Assembly (NCBI GenBank): GCA_004352715.1
Contig: SCFE01000090.1
Location: 993,067 to 1,057,066 of the forward strand
Direction: 5' to 3'
Length of the DNA: 64,000 nt
Source of the DNA: Hofstenia miamia
Lineage: Eukaryota > Xenacoelomorpha > Acoela
In this document: one piece after another, positions 61,845 through 64,000 of the stretch
Layout of the letters: each line of letters begins with the position of its first letter
Position numbering within the stretch: position 1 is the first letter of the stretch
Translations under genes and position numbers: made by a program
The notes under the pieces: model-generated
Told to the model about the DNA's origin: nothing
What the model saw: the letters and a program-made list of their open reading frames with translations, nothing else
Database searches by the model: none

Positions 61845-62844
61845 NNNNNNNNNNNNNNNNNNNNNNNNNNNNNNNNNNNNNNNNNNNNNNNNNNNNNNNN
61901 NNNNNNNNNNNNNNNNNNNNNNNNNNNNNNNNNNNNNNNNNNNNNNNNNNNNNNNNNNNNNNNNNNNNNNNNNNNNNNNNNNNNNNNNNNNNNNNNNNNN
62001 NNNNNNNNNNNNNNNNNNNNNNNNNNNNNNNNNNNNNNNNNNNNNNNNNNNNNNNNNNNNNNNNNNNNNNNNNNNNNNNNNNNNNNNNNNNNNNNNNNNN
62101 NNNNNNNNNNNNNNNNNNNNNNNNNNNNNNNNNNNNNNNNNNNNNNNNNNNNNNNNNNNNNNNNNNNNNNNNNNNNNNNNNNNNNNNNNNNNNNNNNNNN
62201 NNNNNNNNNNNNNNNNNNNNNNNNNNNNNNNNNNNNNNNNNNNNNNNNNNNNNNNNNNNNNNNNNNNNNNNNNNNNNNNNNNNNNNNNNNNNNNNNNNNN
62301 NNNNNNNNNNNNNNNNNNNNNNNNNNNNNNNNNNNNNNNNNNNNNNNNNNNNNNNNNNNNNNNNNNNNNNNNNNNNNNNNNNNNNNNNNNNNNNNNNNNN
62401 NNNNNNNNNNNNNNNNNNNNNNNNNNNNNNNNNNNNNNNNNNNNNNNNNNNNNNNNNNNNNNNNNNNNNNNNNNNNNNNNNNNNNNNNNNNNNNNNNNNN
62501 NNNNNNNNNNNNNNNNNNNNNNNNNNNNNNNNNNNNNNNNNNNNNNNNNNNNNNNNNNNNNNNNNNNNNNNNNNNNNNNNNNNNNNNNNNNNNNNNNNNN
62601 NNNNNNNNNNNNNNNNNNNNNNNNNNNNNNNNNNNNNNNNNNNNNNNNNNNNNNNNNNNNNNNNNNNNNNNNNNNNNNNNNNNNNNNNNNNNNNNNNNNN
62701 NNNNNNNNNNNNNNNNNNNNNNNNNNNNNNNNNNNNNNNNNNNNNNNNNNNNNNNNNNNNNNNNNNNNNNNNNNNNNNNNNNNNNNNNNNNNNNNNNNNN
62801 NNNNNNNNNNNNNNNNNNNNNNNNNNNNNNNNNNNNNNNNNNNN
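61845..62844. other. Assembly gap (exactly 1000 N)
   Basis: A round-number gap between two copies of the same LINE, so its length may be a placeholder. Confidence 0.98.
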
Positions 62845-64000
62845 ACAAGTGTTCATGATAGACTAGCAGTAGCATTGGAGGAGTGTGTGGTGAGTGGGTG
62901 TCCACAGTGGATGGTAGTGGGAAGGACATTTCTGATACAGAAGGACCCAAAGAAAGGCAGTGAGGCAAAAGACTTCAGGCCAAGAGGATTGCAAAGATCA
63001 GTTGTTAATAGACCAGGCAGTAGTAGAGAATTGTAGAAGAAGGAAGACAAACTTAGCAATGGCATGGATAGACTACAGGAAGGCATGTGAAAGCATATCA
63101 CATTGATGGGTATTGAGGAAGAGAGATGGGAAAGTGGCAGACTGAGATAGACGGGCAAAGTCTGAGGTTTGGGCGAGGCATATTCAAGGGCGACAGCTTA
63201 GCAATACTACTGTTCGTAGTTAGCTTAATCCCTATCACAGAAAAGTTAAAGGAGACAAGCATAGGGTATAAGATGGAGAAGAATGGTAGAGCAGTGAGTC
63301 ACCTATGGTACATGAACGACCTGAAGATGTATGCTAGTTCTAGGAAGATGTTGCAGAAGCAAGTGGAGACATTGGAGAAGGCAAGCAGAGATTCAGGGTT
63401 GGAATTTGGATTAGGTAAGTGTGCGACAGTGACAATAACCAGAGGCAAGTGCATAGATGGAGATGGTTTGAGGACGAGTAGTGGGGATAAGATTGAGGAA
63501 GTCAAAGAGGGGTAAAAGTACTTAGGTGTGATAGAGAAAGATCGAACAGATCATTAGGAAATGAAGATGAGGCCAAGAACAGAATACATGAGGACAGTAA
63601 GGAAAGTACTACAGAAGTCAGCATTAAATGGGCAGAATTGTATTAAGGCAATTAATACATGGGCAATAACAGTATTGAGATATTCAGCAGGAATAGTTAG
63701 GTGGAACAAGAATGAACGTAGAGAGCTAGACAGGGAGAAAAGGAAGATACTAGCAGCAGAGACAGCATTCAACTTAAATGGAGATGTAGATAGGCTGTAC
63801 ATGGCAAGGCATAAGGGAGGGAAAGGACTACTAAGTGTAGAGGAAACTGTAGAAGCAGAAGCACTAACTCTAAAGGAATATGTAGAAACGCAACCTGAGG
63901 GGTTACTACTGGAGGTCACTAAGGAGTTAAGGAAGATAAGAGCTGACAGCAAAGGAAAGAAGGTATACCAGAGTAGGATGGAATCAGAGCGACAAACAAG
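62845..64000 (+). pseudogene. R2/NeSL-like LINE, copy B, running off the window
   Basis: In order: CPQWMVVGRTFLIQKDPKKG then SEAKDFRP (fingers), RRRKTNLAMAWIDYRKACES (motif A, near 63030-63090), IDGQSLRFGRGIFKGDSLAI then LLFVVSLIPITEKLKET (63147-63260), WYMNDLKMYAS (the catalytic YxDD box with the first Asp changed to Asn, AAC at 63314-63316), LEFGLGKCATVTITRGKC, GDKIEEVKEG, a stop at about 63513, KYLGVIEKDRTDH, a stop, INTWAITVLRYSAGIVRWNK, then GDVDRLYMARHKGGKGLLSV and EALTLKEYVETQPEGLLLEV up to the window edge. It is better preserved than copy A but inactive: two stops, a frame change between fingers and palm, and the lost aspartate. Confidence 0.82.

Noticed and set aside
61370-62968. A very long minus-strand open frame
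   Set aside because: Most of it is the 1000-N gap, and the ends are antisense shadows of the purine-rich LINE copies.
1-64000. CRISPR arrays, bacterial operons, tRNA and rRNA genes
   Set aside because: No regularly spaced direct repeats, no bacterial gene organisation, and no convincing tRNA B-box or rRNA sequence noticed by eye; a tRNAscan or Infernal run would be the proper test.

Overview
The window looks like a draft-assembly piece of an AT-rich invertebrate animal genome. Long (TA)n tracts and N gaps are frequent, there is a metazoan-type sigma-class glutathione S-transferase, and the transposable elements are typically animal: hAT, Tc1/mariner, PIF/Harbinger-like foldbacks, a Penelope-like element and several non-LTR retrotransposons. 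Nothing indicates a bacterium, plasmid or phage. The species cannot be named from sequence alone.

Only one gene looks intact: an intronless 204-codon sigma-class GST on the minus strand (43581-44195), with an AATAAA signal just downstream. Nearly all other coding similarity belongs to broken transposable elements.

Layout. 0-11 kb: a hAT MITE (2316-2578), a near-perfect foldback with TTA target duplication (4086-4310), a Penelope-like reverse transcriptase running into a gap (4508-5157), a hAT transposase relic (6634-6900), a second TTA-flanked MITE (7393-7885), a Tc1-like relic (8190-8818, minus) and a mariner-type element with both terminal repeats (9295-10737). 11-30 kb: mostly unannotatable AT-rich DNA with (TA)n, a possible Penelope endonuclease relic (about 21.4-21.8 kb) and a mariner-type MITE (26206-26560). 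30.6-34.1 kb: blocks copied and reordered, including a 155-156 bp SINE-like element with a 12-bp target duplication and a matching empty site. 35.6-37.9 kb: a hAT element with a perfect 8-bp target duplication, split by a minus-strand LINE. 42.8-43.2 kb: a MITE next to a 30-bp-stem hairpin. 45-47.3 kb: LINE and hAT relics. 49.1-54.5 kb: the same 2684 bp twice around a single N, most likely a scaffolding artefact. 54.4-60.4 kb: decayed LINE reverse transcriptases, one interrupted by an opposite-strand LINE. 60.4-64 kb: two copies of a third LINE family, resembling the R2/NeSL group, around a 1000-N gap; a third relic lies at 45.3-46.05 kb.

The most interesting structure is the patchwork at 33051-34104. 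It joins at least six segments found elsewhere in the window, all in one orientation but in changed order, with 1-4 bp shared at several junctions. The main caution is assembly quality: five N joins are flanked by duplicated sequence, so some apparent duplications are probably unmerged contig ends.
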